NCBI GenBank assembly: GCA_027451445.1
Contig: DAIDJG010000259.1
Span: 1 to 35,282 of the forward strand
Reading direction: 5' to 3'
Source: Singulisphaera sp.
GTDB lineage: Bacteria > Planctomycetota > Planctomycetia > Isosphaerales > Isosphaeraceae
DNA length: 35,282 bases
Under the pieces are notes generated by a model, which was not told the origin of the DNA, ran no database searches, and saw nothing but the letters and a program-made list of their open reading frames with translations. Within the stretch, counting starts at the first letter, position 1. Each line of letters starts with the position of its first letter. The position numbers were made by a program, and so were the translations under genes. This document shows positions 6,291 to 15,235 of this stretch, piece after piece.

Positions 6291-9272
6291 ATGACGGTGC
6301 TTCGACCTTTCTTCTGGGGCCTCCTTTCGATTCTGACCCTAACCGCGGGGAGCTCGTTTGCGCAACCGCCGGCCGGCGACACTCCTGCGCGACCCACACC
6401 GCTTCAGGAAGCCGCAGGGCGCATGACCGTGCCCGACGGCTTTCGGGTCACGCTGTTCGCGGGCGAGCCCGACGTCCGCCAGCCCATTGCGTTCTGCCTC
6501 GATCATCGCGGACGACTCTGGGTCGCAGAGAACTTCTCGTACCCCGAGTGGCTCCAGGCCCCGAAGGAAAAGGACCGTATCCTGATCTTCGAGGACACCG
6601 ACGGAGACGGCCACTTCGACCGTCGCAAGGTGTTCTGGGACCAGGGGAACACCGTGACCGGCCTTGCGATCGGTTTTGGTGGCGTCTGGGTGTGCGCGAC
6701 GCCCAACCTTCTGTTCATCCCCGACAAAGACGGCGACGACATACCCGACGCACCAGCCCGCGTGGTCCTCGACGGTTGGGATGTGAAAGCGCGGCACAAC
6801 TTGTTCAATGGTTTGAGCTGGGGACCCGACGGCTGGCTATGGGGCTGTAACGGGATCCTCTCGAACTCAACCGTTGGCAAACCCGGTTGCCCGGATTCCG
6901 AGCGTGTTCCCATCAACTGCGGCGTCTGGCGCTACCATCCGACCAGGGGGATCTTCGAAGCCGTCGCTCACGGCACGACGAATCCGTGGGGACTCGACTT
7001 CGACGAATACGGCGAGGCGTTCATCACGAATTGCGTCATTCCGCACCTCTTCCACGTGGTCCCCGGCGCCCACTTCAAGCGCATGTTCGGGCAGGACATG
7101 CTGCCCCACTCGTATGGGCTGATCGAAAGCTGCGCCGACCACTTGCACTGGGCCGGCGGCGACTGGACCGACTCGCGCGGGGGCAAGGGTAAGCACGGCG
7201 AAGCCGGGGGCGGACACGCCCATATTGGTGCGATGATCTACCTCGGAGACAACTGGCCGGATTCGTATCGCAACTCGGCCTTCATGTGCAACATCCATGG
7301 CCACCGCGTCAATCACGACACGCTTGACCGGCACGGGTCGACCTACGTCGCCCGGCACTCCAAGGATTTCCTGTTCGGCAACGACGAGTGGTTTCGTGCC
7401 ATGGAACTGCGTTACGGACCCGACGGAGGCGTGTACCTGACCGACTGGTCGGATATCGGCGAGTGCCATGAGACGGACGCGGACGTCGCCCACCGCGAAA
7501 ATGGTCGGATTTATAAGATCACGTACGGGAAGACGAAGCCGGTCACCGTCGATCTGGCCAAGCTCGACGACGGCGAGCTCGTGAAGCTTCAGACCCATAA
7601 GAATGAGTGGTATGTTCGGCACGCACGGCAGCTTCTCCAGGAACGAGCGGCCGAGGGGCGGGATATGGGTCGCGTCCACGAGGCGCTTTGGGAGCAGTTC
7701 AAGTCGGAACGCGAAGTCCCGCGAAAGCTGCGAGCCTTCTGGACACTCCAGGCGACCGGTGGTTTAAACGAGGCGAACCTGATCCGGGAGCTCGCGCACC
7801 CGAGCGAATACGTACGGGGCTGGGCGATCCGGTTCCTGACGGACGAGAAGAAAGTCTCCCCCTCCGCACTTCAAAAAATGGCCGGCCTGGCGAAAAGTGA
7901 TCCTTCGCCGTATGTGAGGCTTCAACTCGCATCGGCGTTGCAGCGGCTTTCGCCAGCGCAGCGAGGCGACGTCGCCGAAGGGCTGGTCCAGCACGGTGAA
8001 GATGCGGGCGATTCCTACCTGCCGTTGATGCTCTGGTACGGCATCGAGCCGCTCGTGAGCGCAGACACCCCACGCGCGCTCGCAATCGCGCTAAAAAGCC
8101 GGGTTCCCCTTGTGAGGCAGTACGTCGCTCGCGCGGCTGTCGATGAAGGGCGAGCCGATCGGCTCATGAGTGCCCTCGAATCGACCGACGACGCGGTTCC
8201 CGTTCGCGACCTGCTCCAGGGAATGCGCCAGGCGCTCCGAGGAAGGAAGAACCCGCCACGACCGGAGGGTTGGGGAAGCGCCTTTACAAAGCTCGCGCAC
8301 TCTTCAGATCCGGCCGTTCGGGAAGAGACCCTCCTGGTAGGCCTGATCTACGGGGACGCCCAGGCTCAGGAGATCCTACGAACGACGATGATGGACCACT
8401 CGGCCGACGTGGCGGCTCGGAAAACCGCGCTACAGGCCCTGGCGGAAAAGCGGACGGCGGACCTCGCGCCCCGGCTTCAAGCGCTCCTCGACGATCCCGC
8501 GCTCCGAGCCCCCGCGTTGCGGGCCCTGGCCAGCTATGACGACGCCACGACTCCGCCGCTGATCCTCGATCGGTACCCGCGCCTGAACGCCAGTGACCGT
8601 GAGGACGCAGTGAACACCTTGTCGACGCGCGTCTCCTTTGCGCTCGCACTCCTGACGGCGGTCGAGAAAGGCATCGTCCCAGCGCGCGACCTTTCCGTCT
8701 CCACGGTGCGTCAACTGCAATCTCTGGGCGATCCCCGGATCAAGGAACTCGTCACCAAGGTCTGGGGCTCGGTACGCCCGACCTCGCGCGAGAAGACCGC
8801 CTTGATCGCCAAGTACAAGGCGACGCTCGGGCCGGAACAACTCAAAGCGGCCAACGTATCTCAGGGCCGGCTCGTCTTTCAACGTACCTGTGCGCAGTGC
8901 CACAAGCTGTTCGACGCCGGGGGCGACGTGGGACCGGAATTGACGGGATCGGACCGAGCCAACGTCGATTACATCCTCGAAAACGTCCTCGATCCCAGCG
9001 CCACCGTCGGCCGCGACTACCGGCTCAACACCGTCGCGACCCGCGACGGCCGCGTCCTGTCGGGAATCATCCGCGAGCAGTCGGAGGCGACCCTTACGCT
9101 CCAAACCGTCAACGAACGGCTAACGCTGGACCGGCAGGAGATCGAGGACCTCAAAACGGCTCCGCAGTCGATGATGCCCGAGGGGATCTTCGAGAAACTC
9201 AGCGAGACGGAGATCCGAGACCTCGTTGCGTACCTCGGTTCGAAGACGCAGGTCGATGCGCCAAAGCCCTGA
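6291..9272 (+). CDS. PVC-type propeller dehydrogenase with HEAT-like region and C-terminal haem domain
   Basis: The 993-residue product starts at ATG 6291, preceded by GGGAG and followed by a Sec signal (FFWGLLSILTLTAGSSFA). Roughly residues 45-430 form a glucose-dehydrogenase-like beta-propeller of the PVC membrane-bound dehydrogenase type (FRVTLFAGEPDVRQPIAF, HRGRLWVAENFSYPEW, DTDGDGHFD, GGVYLTDWSD). About 430-800 is helical HEAT-like repeat. The C-terminus (about 850-990) is a c-type cytochrome with CAQCH at 867-871, followed by the GGDVGPELTG, ENVLDPSATVGRDY and MMPEG segments of the planctomycete haem-binding domain; the late methionines may supply the sixth ligand. This family is presumed to oxidise sugars or alcohols in the periplasm and pass electrons to the haem. 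The frame is open to 6114, but that extension lacks a signal sequence. Confidence 0.9.
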   Translation: MTVLRPFFWGLLSILTLTAGSSFAQPPAGDTPARPTPLQEAAGRMTVPDGFRVTLFAGEPDVRQPIAFCLDHRGRLWVAENFSYPEWLQAPKEKDRILIFEDTDGDGHFDRRKVFWDQGNTVTGLAIGFGGVWVCATPNLLFIPDKDGDDIPDAPARVVLDGWDVKARHNLFNGLSWGPDGWLWGCNGILSNSTVGKPGCPDSERVPINCGVWRYHPTRGIFEAVAHGTTNPWGLDFDEYGEAFITNCVIPHLFHVVPGAHFKRMFGQDMLPHSYGLIESCADHLHWAGGDWTDSRGGKGKHGEAGGGHAHIGAMIYLGDNWPDSYRNSAFMCNIHGHRVNHDTLDRHGSTYVARHSKDFLFGNDEWFRAMELRYGPDGGVYLTDWSDIGECHETDADVAHRENGRIYKITYGKTKPVTVDLAKLDDGELVKLQTHKNEWYVRHARQLLQERAAEGRDMGRVHEALWEQFKSEREVPRKLRAFWTLQATGGLNEANLIRELAHPSEYVRGWAIRFLTDEKKVSPSALQKMAGLAKSDPSPYVRLQLASALQRLSPAQRGDVAEGLVQHGEDAGDSYLPLMLWYGIEPLVSADTPRALAIALKSRVPLVRQYVARAAVDEGRADRLMSALESTDDAVPVRDLLQGMRQALRGRKNPPRPEGWGSAFTKLAHSSDPAVREETLLVGLIYGDAQAQEILRTTMMDHSADVAARKTALQALAEKRTADLAPRLQALLDDPALRAPALRALASYDDATTPPLILDRYPRLNASDREDAVNTLSTRVSFALALLTAVEKGIVPARDLSVSTVRQLQSLGDPRIKELVTKVWGSVRPTSREKTALIAKYKATLGPEQLKAANVSQGRLVFQRTCAQCHKLFDAGGDVGPELTGSDRANVDYILENVLDPSATVGRDYRLNTVATRDGRVLSGIIREQSEATLTLQTVNERLTLDRQEIEDLKTAPQSMMPEGIFEKLSETEIRDLVAYLGSKTQVDAPKP

Positions 9273-9357
9273 AACGCCGAGGACGTTTGGCAACGAGTCC
9301 GGAACGGGTTCCCGATGTCAGCGAATGCGCGCGTCGGTTCGTTCGGTTTTTCGTCTT

Positions 9358-9404
9358 TGCCCCGTACGGGGCATTTGAGAATAGCCCAGCGTTTTAACGC
9401 TGGG
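9358..9404. repeat. REP-like double palindrome, copy 1
   Basis: A perfect 16-bp palindrome TGCCCCGTACGGGGCA (9358-9373) is followed by an 11-base spacer and a second palindrome CCCAGCGTTTTAACGCTGGG (9385-9404). Positions 9372-9404 are repeated exactly, inverted, at 9532-9564. Confidence 0.85.
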
Positions 9405-9489
9405 TTCGACGAAATAATCACAAAACTTTTTTTGCCCAGTAGGGGCCACCGAACCTGTCGCGATGGACTTCACGACCCGCACAGGCAAC

Positions 9490-9521
9490 GTCCCTCCGGG
9501 ACTGAGAATCACTGGTTGGGT
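9490..9521. repeat. Degenerate third copy of the REP-like element
   Basis: GTCCCTCCGGGAC (9490-9502), then TGAGAAT and a decayed C-rich/G-rich arm, follow the same order as copy 1 (GC palindrome, TGAGAAT spacer, second palindrome). The second palindrome is largely lost. Confidence 0.45.
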
Positions 9522-9531
9522 CGGGCGCAAA

Positions 9532-9577
9532 CCCAGCGTTAAAACGCTGGGCTATTCTCAAATGTCCCTACGGGACA
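9532..9577. repeat. REP-like double palindrome, copy 2 (inverted)
   Basis: CCCAGCGTTAAAACGCTGGG (9532-9551), spacer CTATTCTCAAA, and TGTCCCTACGGGACA (9563-9577). Bases 9532-9564 are the exact reverse complement of 9372-9404 (33 of 33). The pair lies between two convergent stops (9272 and 9658), a typical place for REP/REPIN elements, and could double as a transcription stop. Confidence 0.85.
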
Positions 9578-9657
9578 AATACAGATACGGGCCGCCTCTC
9601 GGGCCAAGCTCCTCCCACTCGTGATCGCGTTGGCAATGGGTAACTTATTCCGAGCTC

Positions 9658-11172
9658 TTAGGCCAACAGCGCTTGATGGAGCTTCGCTTTCCCCTCGACG
9701 CCGATCAATCGCTGCTCGAGCCCCTGGTACGAATACGTGAGCTTCCACGGATCAAGCCCGAGAAGGTGCAGAATCGTCGCCTGCAGGTCGCGAACCTCCA
9801 TCGGGTTCTCGGCGATGTAGTACCCGATGTCATCCGTACGACCATAGACCTGTCCCCCCTTGATGCCGCCGCCGGCGAGCATCATCGTGAAGGCGTACGG
9901 GTGATGGTCGCGGCCGATGTAGGGTTGATTCGGCGCGTTGTTCTGCTGCATGGGCGTGCGACCGAACTCACCGCCCCAAACAATCAGCGTCGAGTCGAGC
10001 AAACCGCGCTGTTTCAGGTCGTTGACGAGCGCGGTGATGGCCCGGTCGATTTGCTGGATCTTGATGGGCATGATGTAGGGGATGTGCTCGCCCGGGCTGA
10101 CGCCGTGGTGATCCCAGCCCCAGTCGTAGAGTTGTACAAATCGGACACCCGACTCGACCAGCCGGCGGGCGAGCAGGCAGTTATTGGCGAACGCGGCGTC
10201 GGTCCCTTTATACGCGACGCGCGGGTCGACGGCGGAATCCGACTCCGGGACGAATCCCGGCTTCGCGCCGTACATCTCGAGGATGTGCGCCGGCTCGCGA
10301 CTGATATCCATCACCTCGGGCGCCGCAATTTGCATCCGGTAGGCGAGTTCGTACTGTGCGATGCGTGTGACGGTCTCCGGATCGCCGATCGCCGCGGCCT
10401 GCATCTCATTCAGCGTCTTGAGGGTGTCGAGCGTTTCGCGACGGCCCACGCGGTCCAGGCCGCCTGGGTTCGCCAGGAACAGAACGGGATCACCCTCAGA
10501 CCGACACTGAACGCCCTGGTAGACCGAGGGCAGATAGCCTCCTCCCCACACGCTCTTGCCGGCGTCCGGCGTCTTGCCGCCGCTGGTCAGCACGACGAAT
10601 CCGGGCAGGTCTTGATTCTCGGTCCCGAGCCCGTAAGTCGCCCATGCGCCGAGGGAGGCACCACCGAACTGCGACGTTCCCGTGTGCAGGTAGAGCTGGG
10701 CCGGAGCGTGATTGAACTGGTCGGTATGCATCGACTTGACGACGGCAAACTCATCGATGACGGAGGGCAGATGGGTCCAGACCTCGCTCAGCTCGACGCC
10801 GGCCTGTCCGTGCCTCGCAAACTTGAATGGAGTGCCCAGCATGTTGGGCACTCCTTTGATGAAGGCGAATCGCTTCCCCTTCAGGTACTCGTCCGGGCAG
10901 GGCTTGCCGCTGAACTTCTGAAGGGCGGGCTTGGGATCGAACAGGTCGAGCTGGCTGGGCGACCCGGCCATGTGCAGGTAGATGACATTCTTCGCCTTCG
11001 CGGGGAGCTGCGGGGGGCGCGGCGCGAGGGGATTCACAGGAAGTTCGGCGGCTCGCGATCGGCGATCGTCCGCCAGCAGGCTCGCCAGGGCGATCGCACC
11101 GAGACCGACACCGCACTGCCCGAAGAAATAGCGCCGGGTCGTCGCTTTGAGGCATTCTGTGTGGAGGTCCAA
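9658..11172 (-). CDS. DUF1501 family protein (Tat-exported, sulfatase-like fold)
   Basis: The 504-residue protein has a twin-arginine leader (TTRRYFFGQCGVGLGAIALASLL) and the DUF1501 hallmarks: KAKNVIYLHMAGSPSQLDLFDPKP, HTDQFNHAPAQLYLHTG, LPGFVVLTSGG, FVQLYDWGWDHHG, IVWGGEFGRTP and GRDHHPYAFTMMLAGGGIKGG, ending with the ATILHLLGLDP segment. DUF1501 belongs to the alkaline phosphatase/sulfatase superfamily by fold, and the conserved D/H/E residues may bind metal; no substrate is established. It follows the PSD1 gene by 48 bases on the same strand. This PSD1-DUF1501 order is the standard planctomycete pair and suggests that the two exported proteins work together. Confidence 0.93.
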   Translation of the reverse strand: MDLHTECLKATTRRYFFGQCGVGLGAIALASLLADDRRSRAAELPVNPLAPRPPQLPAKAKNVIYLHMAGSPSQLDLFDPKPALQKFSGKPCPDEYLKGKRFAFIKGVPNMLGTPFKFARHGQAGVELSEVWTHLPSVIDEFAVVKSMHTDQFNHAPAQLYLHTGTSQFGGASLGAWATYGLGTENQDLPGFVVLTSGGKTPDAGKSVWGGGYLPSVYQGVQCRSEGDPVLFLANPGGLDRVGRRETLDTLKTLNEMQAAAIGDPETVTRIAQYELAYRMQIAAPEVMDISREPAHILEMYGAKPGFVPESDSAVDPRVAYKGTDAAFANNCLLARRLVESGVRFVQLYDWGWDHHGVSPGEHIPYIMPIKIQQIDRAITALVNDLKQRGLLDSTLIVWGGEFGRTPMQQNNAPNQPYIGRDHHPYAFTMMLAGGGIKGGQVYGRTDDIGYYIAENPMEVRDLQATILHLLGLDPWKLTYSYQGLEQRLIGVEGKAKLHQALLA

Positions 11173-11220
11173 AGCCAGGCTCCTGGACGGGGCGATTCTT
11201 GCACTGAGGGCGGAATCGAG

Positions 11221-14200
11221 TTAGCCGCGGGTGAGAAACTCGTCGAGATTGAGGATGACGTTGCAAACAGCGGTCAGAGCCGCCAGATCGGCCTCGTCGC
11301 AACCACCGGGAGCAGGGCCGAGCGGATCGGTCGCGAACTTGTGAGCGGCTGCGCGATCGCGCGTGAAGTGCTCACTCCGTTTCCGGTAAAGTTCGACCAG
11401 GACCGACACCTCGCGTGCGTTTGCCGGGCGGATCAATGCCAGACGAAGTGCGTGCCCGATCCGGTCATCGACGGCCGGCCCCGCCTCTTTGACGGCGCGG
11501 CGGGCGAGCGCTTGCGCGGCCTCGACGTACACCTGATCATTGAGCGTGACGAGTGCCTGGAGCGGCGTGTTCGTGCTGATCCGGCGCACCGTGCAAACCT
11601 CGCGGCTCGGCGCATCGAAGACCAGCATCGCGGGGTAGGGGGATGTGCGTTTGATGAACGTGTAGAGACCGCGCCGATGTCGCTCCGAGCCCGGACTCGT
11701 CGCCCAGTTGTCCGTGCTGTACGTGCTCTTCCAGATCCCCTCGGGCTGATAAGGCATCACGGAGGGTCCGAACATCCGGGAGCTGAGGAGGCCCGACGCC
11801 GAAAGGGCGGCATCGCGCACCATTTCGGCTTCAAGCCGAAAGCGCGGGCCCCGCGCCAGCAACCGATTGAATCGATCCTTTTCGAGCAGAGCCGGGGTGA
11901 CGCGCGACGATTGGCGATACGTCGCCGAGGTCACGATCCGACGGCAGAGTTGTTTGAACGACCAGCCGGATTCTCGAAAATCCACGGCAAGCCAGTCGAG
12001 CAGTTCGGGATGACTCGGCGGTTGGCCCTGCGAACCGAAATCCTCGAGTGTCTCGACCAGTCCCCGGCCGAAAAACTGCGCCCAATGCCGGTTCACCGCC
12101 ACGCGAGCCGTCAGCGGGTTCGCGGGGTCCACCAGCCAGCGGGCCAGGCCGAGTCGGTTGCGGGGCACGTCTCTGGGGAAAGGGTTGAAGCTCGACGGCG
12201 TTGCCGGGTCGACGGTCTCGCCTGGATCGAGGAAATTCCCGCGCTTGTGGAGGTGTGTCACCCGGCGCTGGGACTCCGGAAGCTCGCGATAAATCGGTGT
12301 GCGGACGGAATTCTGGATCGACTCACGCTCCGTTCGGAGGCGGGCGATCTCATCGCGTGTGGTTTTTGTCTCCGGGGCGGAATCGGCGAACTGTCGCCAG
12401 AGAACCTGACGCTGAGCGTCCGAACGCTCTGTCACCGGTGTGCGAAGAGCCGCTGCTACGGTGTCCGGAATGGAGTTGCTCAGTGTCGCGTTGGCGTCGT
12501 CAGAAAGCGCGATTCGAAACCTGCCCAGACTGAAACCCGGGTACGCAAACTCAAACTGGTGATCCAGGCGCACAACGACCTCATCGCCCTCCGACAGCGC
12601 GACCGGCTCCGCAAGCCGAAACACCGCCTGATGGCGCTTCGCAACCTGTGGAGAGACGGCCCAGCCGTGCTTCTTGGGATCGGGGTTCTGAAGGACATGG
12701 TCTACGGGGTAGTTGTCCTGGGCGAAGTCTGCCTTCGCGCTCTGGATCTTAACGGCGCGCGTGTTTCCGTTCGTCTCCCGTATCGAAAGTGTGAGACCGG
12801 TCAGGACGAAGTTTCCATCATTGACCGATCGTCCGACACCGCCCCGCGGCATCGAAGCGTCGGGGATCGCCTCGAGACGAACGGCCTGAAGCAGCTTAAG
12901 CGTGGGTTTCCCGCCAAGTGTGTACGTTTCTTGTGTCGGTGGAGGACCGGATGCCAGGATCGAGCCGTCGTCGAGCCGTTTCAGGGTCGAATGGTTTGCG
13001 GCATCGAGCGACGTGGGTCGCAAAATCGTCCATACGTTCTCTTTGGCCTGCGACGACTCCCATCGCTGGTAGGCTTCCCTGAGTGAAGCCGTCGGCTTGC
13101 TGAGCTCGCTTTCCAACTCACGGACGCGGTTCTCGATCTGATCGAGACGTGCCTGTTGCTCGTTCGTCGGAAACGGGACGGTGGGGCGGTCATCCGCCTT
13201 GTCGCTGTCCTCGGTCTGGTTGAAGAACGCGAAGAACTGATAGTACTCGGACTGCGAGATGGGATCGTACTTGTGGCTGTGGCACTTGCTGCAACCGATC
13301 GTGAGTCCCAACCAAACCTGGCCGGTCGTATCGACCCGATCCTTGACCGCCGCCACGCGGAATTCCTCGTCGTCAGTTCCACCCTCGTCGTTGACCAGCG
13401 TATTGCGGTGAAATGCCGTTGCAAGGATTTGGTCGGGACGCGGATTGGGCAGCAGGTCGCCGGCGAGCTGTTCGATGGTGAAGCGGTCGTAGGGCATGTC
13501 GGCGTTGAACGCCTGGATGACCCAATCGCGATAGCGCCAGATCGTCCGACGCTGGTCCTTTTCGTACCCCTTGGTGTCGGCGTAACGTGCCAGGTCCAGC
13601 CACAGCCGCGCCCACCGCTCCCCGTAAGCCGGTGAGTCGAGCAGACGGTCCACGAGCGCCTCATATCCCAGAGTTGTGTTGTCGCTCAGGAATTCGGCGG
13701 CGAGTTCGGGCGTCGGGGGCAATCCTGTCAGGTCGAGGCAAACGCGCCGCAAAAGAGTCGGTCGATCGGCCTCCGGAGAGAGACTGAGACCTTCGGCCTC
13801 CAGGCGAGCGAGCACGAAACGGTCGATGGGATTCCTCGGTGACGTCCCCGTCTTAACCGGAGGCGGTTGTATCTTGGCGGGCGGCTCAAAGGCCCAGTGC
13901 GATCCCCAACGGGCGCCTTCCTCGATCCACCGCTTGAGCAAGGCTATCTGTTCGGGTGTTAGCCGTTTGTCTTCTTTTTTGGGGGGCATCCGCTCGGCCA
14001 CGTCGTCGGTCGTGATGCGACGATAGAGCTCGCTCTCCTCGAGGGATCCCGCCTTGAGGGCACGGATACCATCGTGCTCGGCGAACGCACCTTCCTGGGT
14101 GTCGAGCCGCAGCTTTGCCTTGCGCTGGGCCGAGTCCGGCCCGTGGCAGGGGAAGCAGTTCTTGGCCAGGATCGGCCGGATGTCGCGCACGAAACTCACC

Positions 14201-14301
14201 GGTTTCGGCTTGGCATCCTCAGCACGCGCCGGGACTGCAAGCGCAAACCAAGACAGAACGACGACCGCAGTGGGCAGGAGTTGAATCCGGGAGAAGAACA
14301 T
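11221..14301 (-). CDS. PSD1/PSCyt protein (cytochrome C, DUF1549, DUF1553)
   Basis: From ATG 14301 the protein has 1026 residues with a Sec signal (residues 1-28). The N-terminal planctomycete cytochrome domain has CFPCH at 49-53, followed by [14 protein letters not shown] and the RMPPKK segment. DUF1549/PSCyt2 follows ([58 protein letters not shown]), then a central beta-rich insert (about 430-640) and DUF1553/PSD1 ([32 protein letters not shown] through [11 protein letters not shown] and the C-terminal [15 protein letters not shown]). A second haem motif CSKCH lies in the DUF1549 part. GAGGA six bases before ATG 14301 favours it over 14337. It is exported, and its exact reaction is unknown. 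It heads the operon with DUF1501. Confidence 0.93.
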   Translation of the reverse strand: MFFSRIQLLPTAVVVLSWFALAVPARAEDAKPKPVSFVRDIRPILAKNCFPCHGPDSAQRKAKLRLDTQEGAFAEHDGIRALKAGSLEESELYRRITTDDVAERMPPKKEDKRLTPEQIALLKRWIEEGARWGSHWAFEPPAKIQPPPVKTGTSPRNPIDRFVLARLEAEGLSLSPEADRPTLLRRVCLDLTGLPPTPELAAEFLSDNTTLGYEALVDRLLDSPAYGERWARLWLDLARYADTKGYEKDQRRTIWRYRDWVIQAFNADMPYDRFTIEQLAGDLLPNPRPDQILATAFHRNTLVNDEGGTDDEEFRVAAVKDRVDTTGQVWLGLTIGCSKCHSHKYDPISQSEYYQFFAFFNQTEDSDKADDRPTVPFPTNEQQARLDQIENRVRELESELSKPTASLREAYQRWESSQAKENVWTILRPTSLDAANHSTLKRLDDGSILASGPPPTQETYTLGGKPTLKLLQAVRLEAIPDASMPRGGVGRSVNDGNFVLTGLTLSIRETNGNTRAVKIQSAKADFAQDNYPVDHVLQNPDPKKHGWAVSPQVAKRHQAVFRLAEPVALSEGDEVVVRLDHQFEFAYPGFSLGRFRIALSDDANATLSNSIPDTVAAALRTPVTERSDAQRQVLWRQFADSAPETKTTRDEIARLRTERESIQNSVRTPIYRELPESQRRVTHLHKRGNFLDPGETVDPATPSSFNPFPRDVPRNRLGLARWLVDPANPLTARVAVNRHWAQFFGRGLVETLEDFGSQGQPPSHPELLDWLAVDFRESGWSFKQLCRRIVTSATYRQSSRVTPALLEKDRFNRLLARGPRFRLEAEMVRDAALSASGLLSSRMFGPSVMPYQPEGIWKSTYSTDNWATSPGSERHRRGLYTFIKRTSPYPAMLVFDAPSREVCTVRRISTNTPLQALVTLNDQVYVEAAQALARRAVKEAGPAVDDRIGHALRLALIRPANAREVSVLVELYRKRSEHFTRDRAAAHKFATDPLGPAPGGCDEADLAALTAVCNVILNLDEFLTRG

Positions 14302-14497
14302 ACCGTTCCTCGTATCGATGCGGGCCGACGGTTGCAAAAGTCTTAAACTACGGGGGTCGGGGGCAGGAAGGTCGCTATTAGCGCGGTCTTGGCGACAATC
14401 GACTCGTGACCCGAGGCGTGGAGGAATGAATTGTAGCCAGACGTGCGGGACTGGCGATAGAGGGCGTGCTGGCAGAGAGGTTTTCTGGCGATTCCGG

Positions 14498-14545
14498 CAA
14501 AAGGAAACCGCCGGAAAACTCGAGACCGAGTCATCCGGCGGTTTC
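14498..14545 (-). terminator. Terminator-like hairpin, minus strand
   Basis: A perfect 12-bp stem (GAAACCGCCGGA 14504-14515 with 14534-14545) carries inside it a further 5-bp stem ACTCG/CGAGT with tetraloop AGAC, separated by a 2x2 internal loop. Read on minus, the stem is followed by CTTTTG. It lies about 690 bases after the CPBP stop, so either that transcript has a long tail or something else ends here. Confidence 0.5.
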
Positions 14546-14978
14546 GTTGTTTCGTGCGATCGAGTAGGTCTTCTCCGCGTGCGGAGAGTTGGTACCCAGA
14601 TCAGGGCCGGTCAGAGCCGGTCCGAGTTTCCCCAGTGCGGCGACCGCGTGAGGAATTGACGTAAGCGGAGGTCAAAACGCCCAGGAGTGCGGCGCGGCGG
14701 CCCGCGCGCGACGACTTCCCATTACGACGGATGCGAGCCACTGTGCCCGCCCATTCAAAACCGGAATGCAAGGGTGCAGTTCTCTTCGAGTTCGAATCGC
14801 TCATCAGAAACAAACCCCCACGAGTCGGAGCGTGTCCTTGACAGCCTAACACACCCCATCAGTCCGTTCAGCCGAGCGAGAACGACAAGTCTCGCCCAGC
14901 CCCGCACCCTCCTGGCGCTGGTTACCGGATGATCGCGGTGTACACCACCGCGTGGGACTACAGATCCGGAGACACCAC

Positions 14979-15003
14979 GAGCGAGGCAAGCCTCGCTCTT
15001 TTT
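14979..15003 (+). terminator. Rho-independent terminator, plus strand, without an obvious gene
   Basis: GAGCGAGGC-AA-GCCTCGCTC (14979-14998) is immediately followed by TTTTT. The form is classical for the plus strand and lacks a T-run on minus. No plus-strand gene was recognised between 9272 and this point. Confidence 0.6.
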
Positions 15004-15235
15004 CTAGGCATTTCGGTCAATTTTGAACGCAAAAGTGGCCAAAACCCCAGAGGCTGTCCCTCATTCATCGGTCAACGAGGAGGCGATACTTCAACCTGTT
15101 TCCCGCAATCGTTTGGTCTCAAAAATGATGAGACCGTACACGCGGTGTTCAGGACGCGGATGACCAAAACCGTGAGGAAAGGGATTCCCCGGAATATATC
15201 AACCCCCACGACGAGCGCCAATGGAAAAATAAGTC

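Larger units (their letters stand above)
14302..15235. other. Intergenic region, 0.9 kb, with two terminator-like hairpins
   Basis: It separates the CPBP protease stop from the PSD1 start, both on minus. Short frames occur on both strands, but none has recognisable sequence or a good ribosome site. Hairpins are listed separately at 14498-14545, 14979-15003, and smaller ones at 14934-14952 (CGCGGTG/CACCGCG) and 15115-15135 (GGTCTCA/TGAGACC). Confidence 0.5.

Noticed and set aside
9318-9530. Minus-strand frame of 70 codons
   Set aside because: It is translated from the REP-like repeat and its spacer, so it is unlikely to be a gene.
9673-13086. Plus-strand open frame of 1137 codons opposite the DUF1501 and PSD1 genes
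   Set aside because: The minus-strand genes show clear family motifs, while the plus frame has arginine-rich, featureless sequence. High GC3 codon use in the real genes removes stops from the opposite frame.
14780-14800. GTTCGAATC, resembling a tRNA T-loop
   Set aside because: The flanking five bases do not pair as a T-stem, and there is no acceptor or anticodon stem around it.
14601-14804. Minus-strand frame of about 67 codons, arginine-rich
   Set aside because: Only a distant G-run as ribosome site, composition typical of a noncoding GC-rich frame, and no recognised homology. A small protein cannot be excluded.
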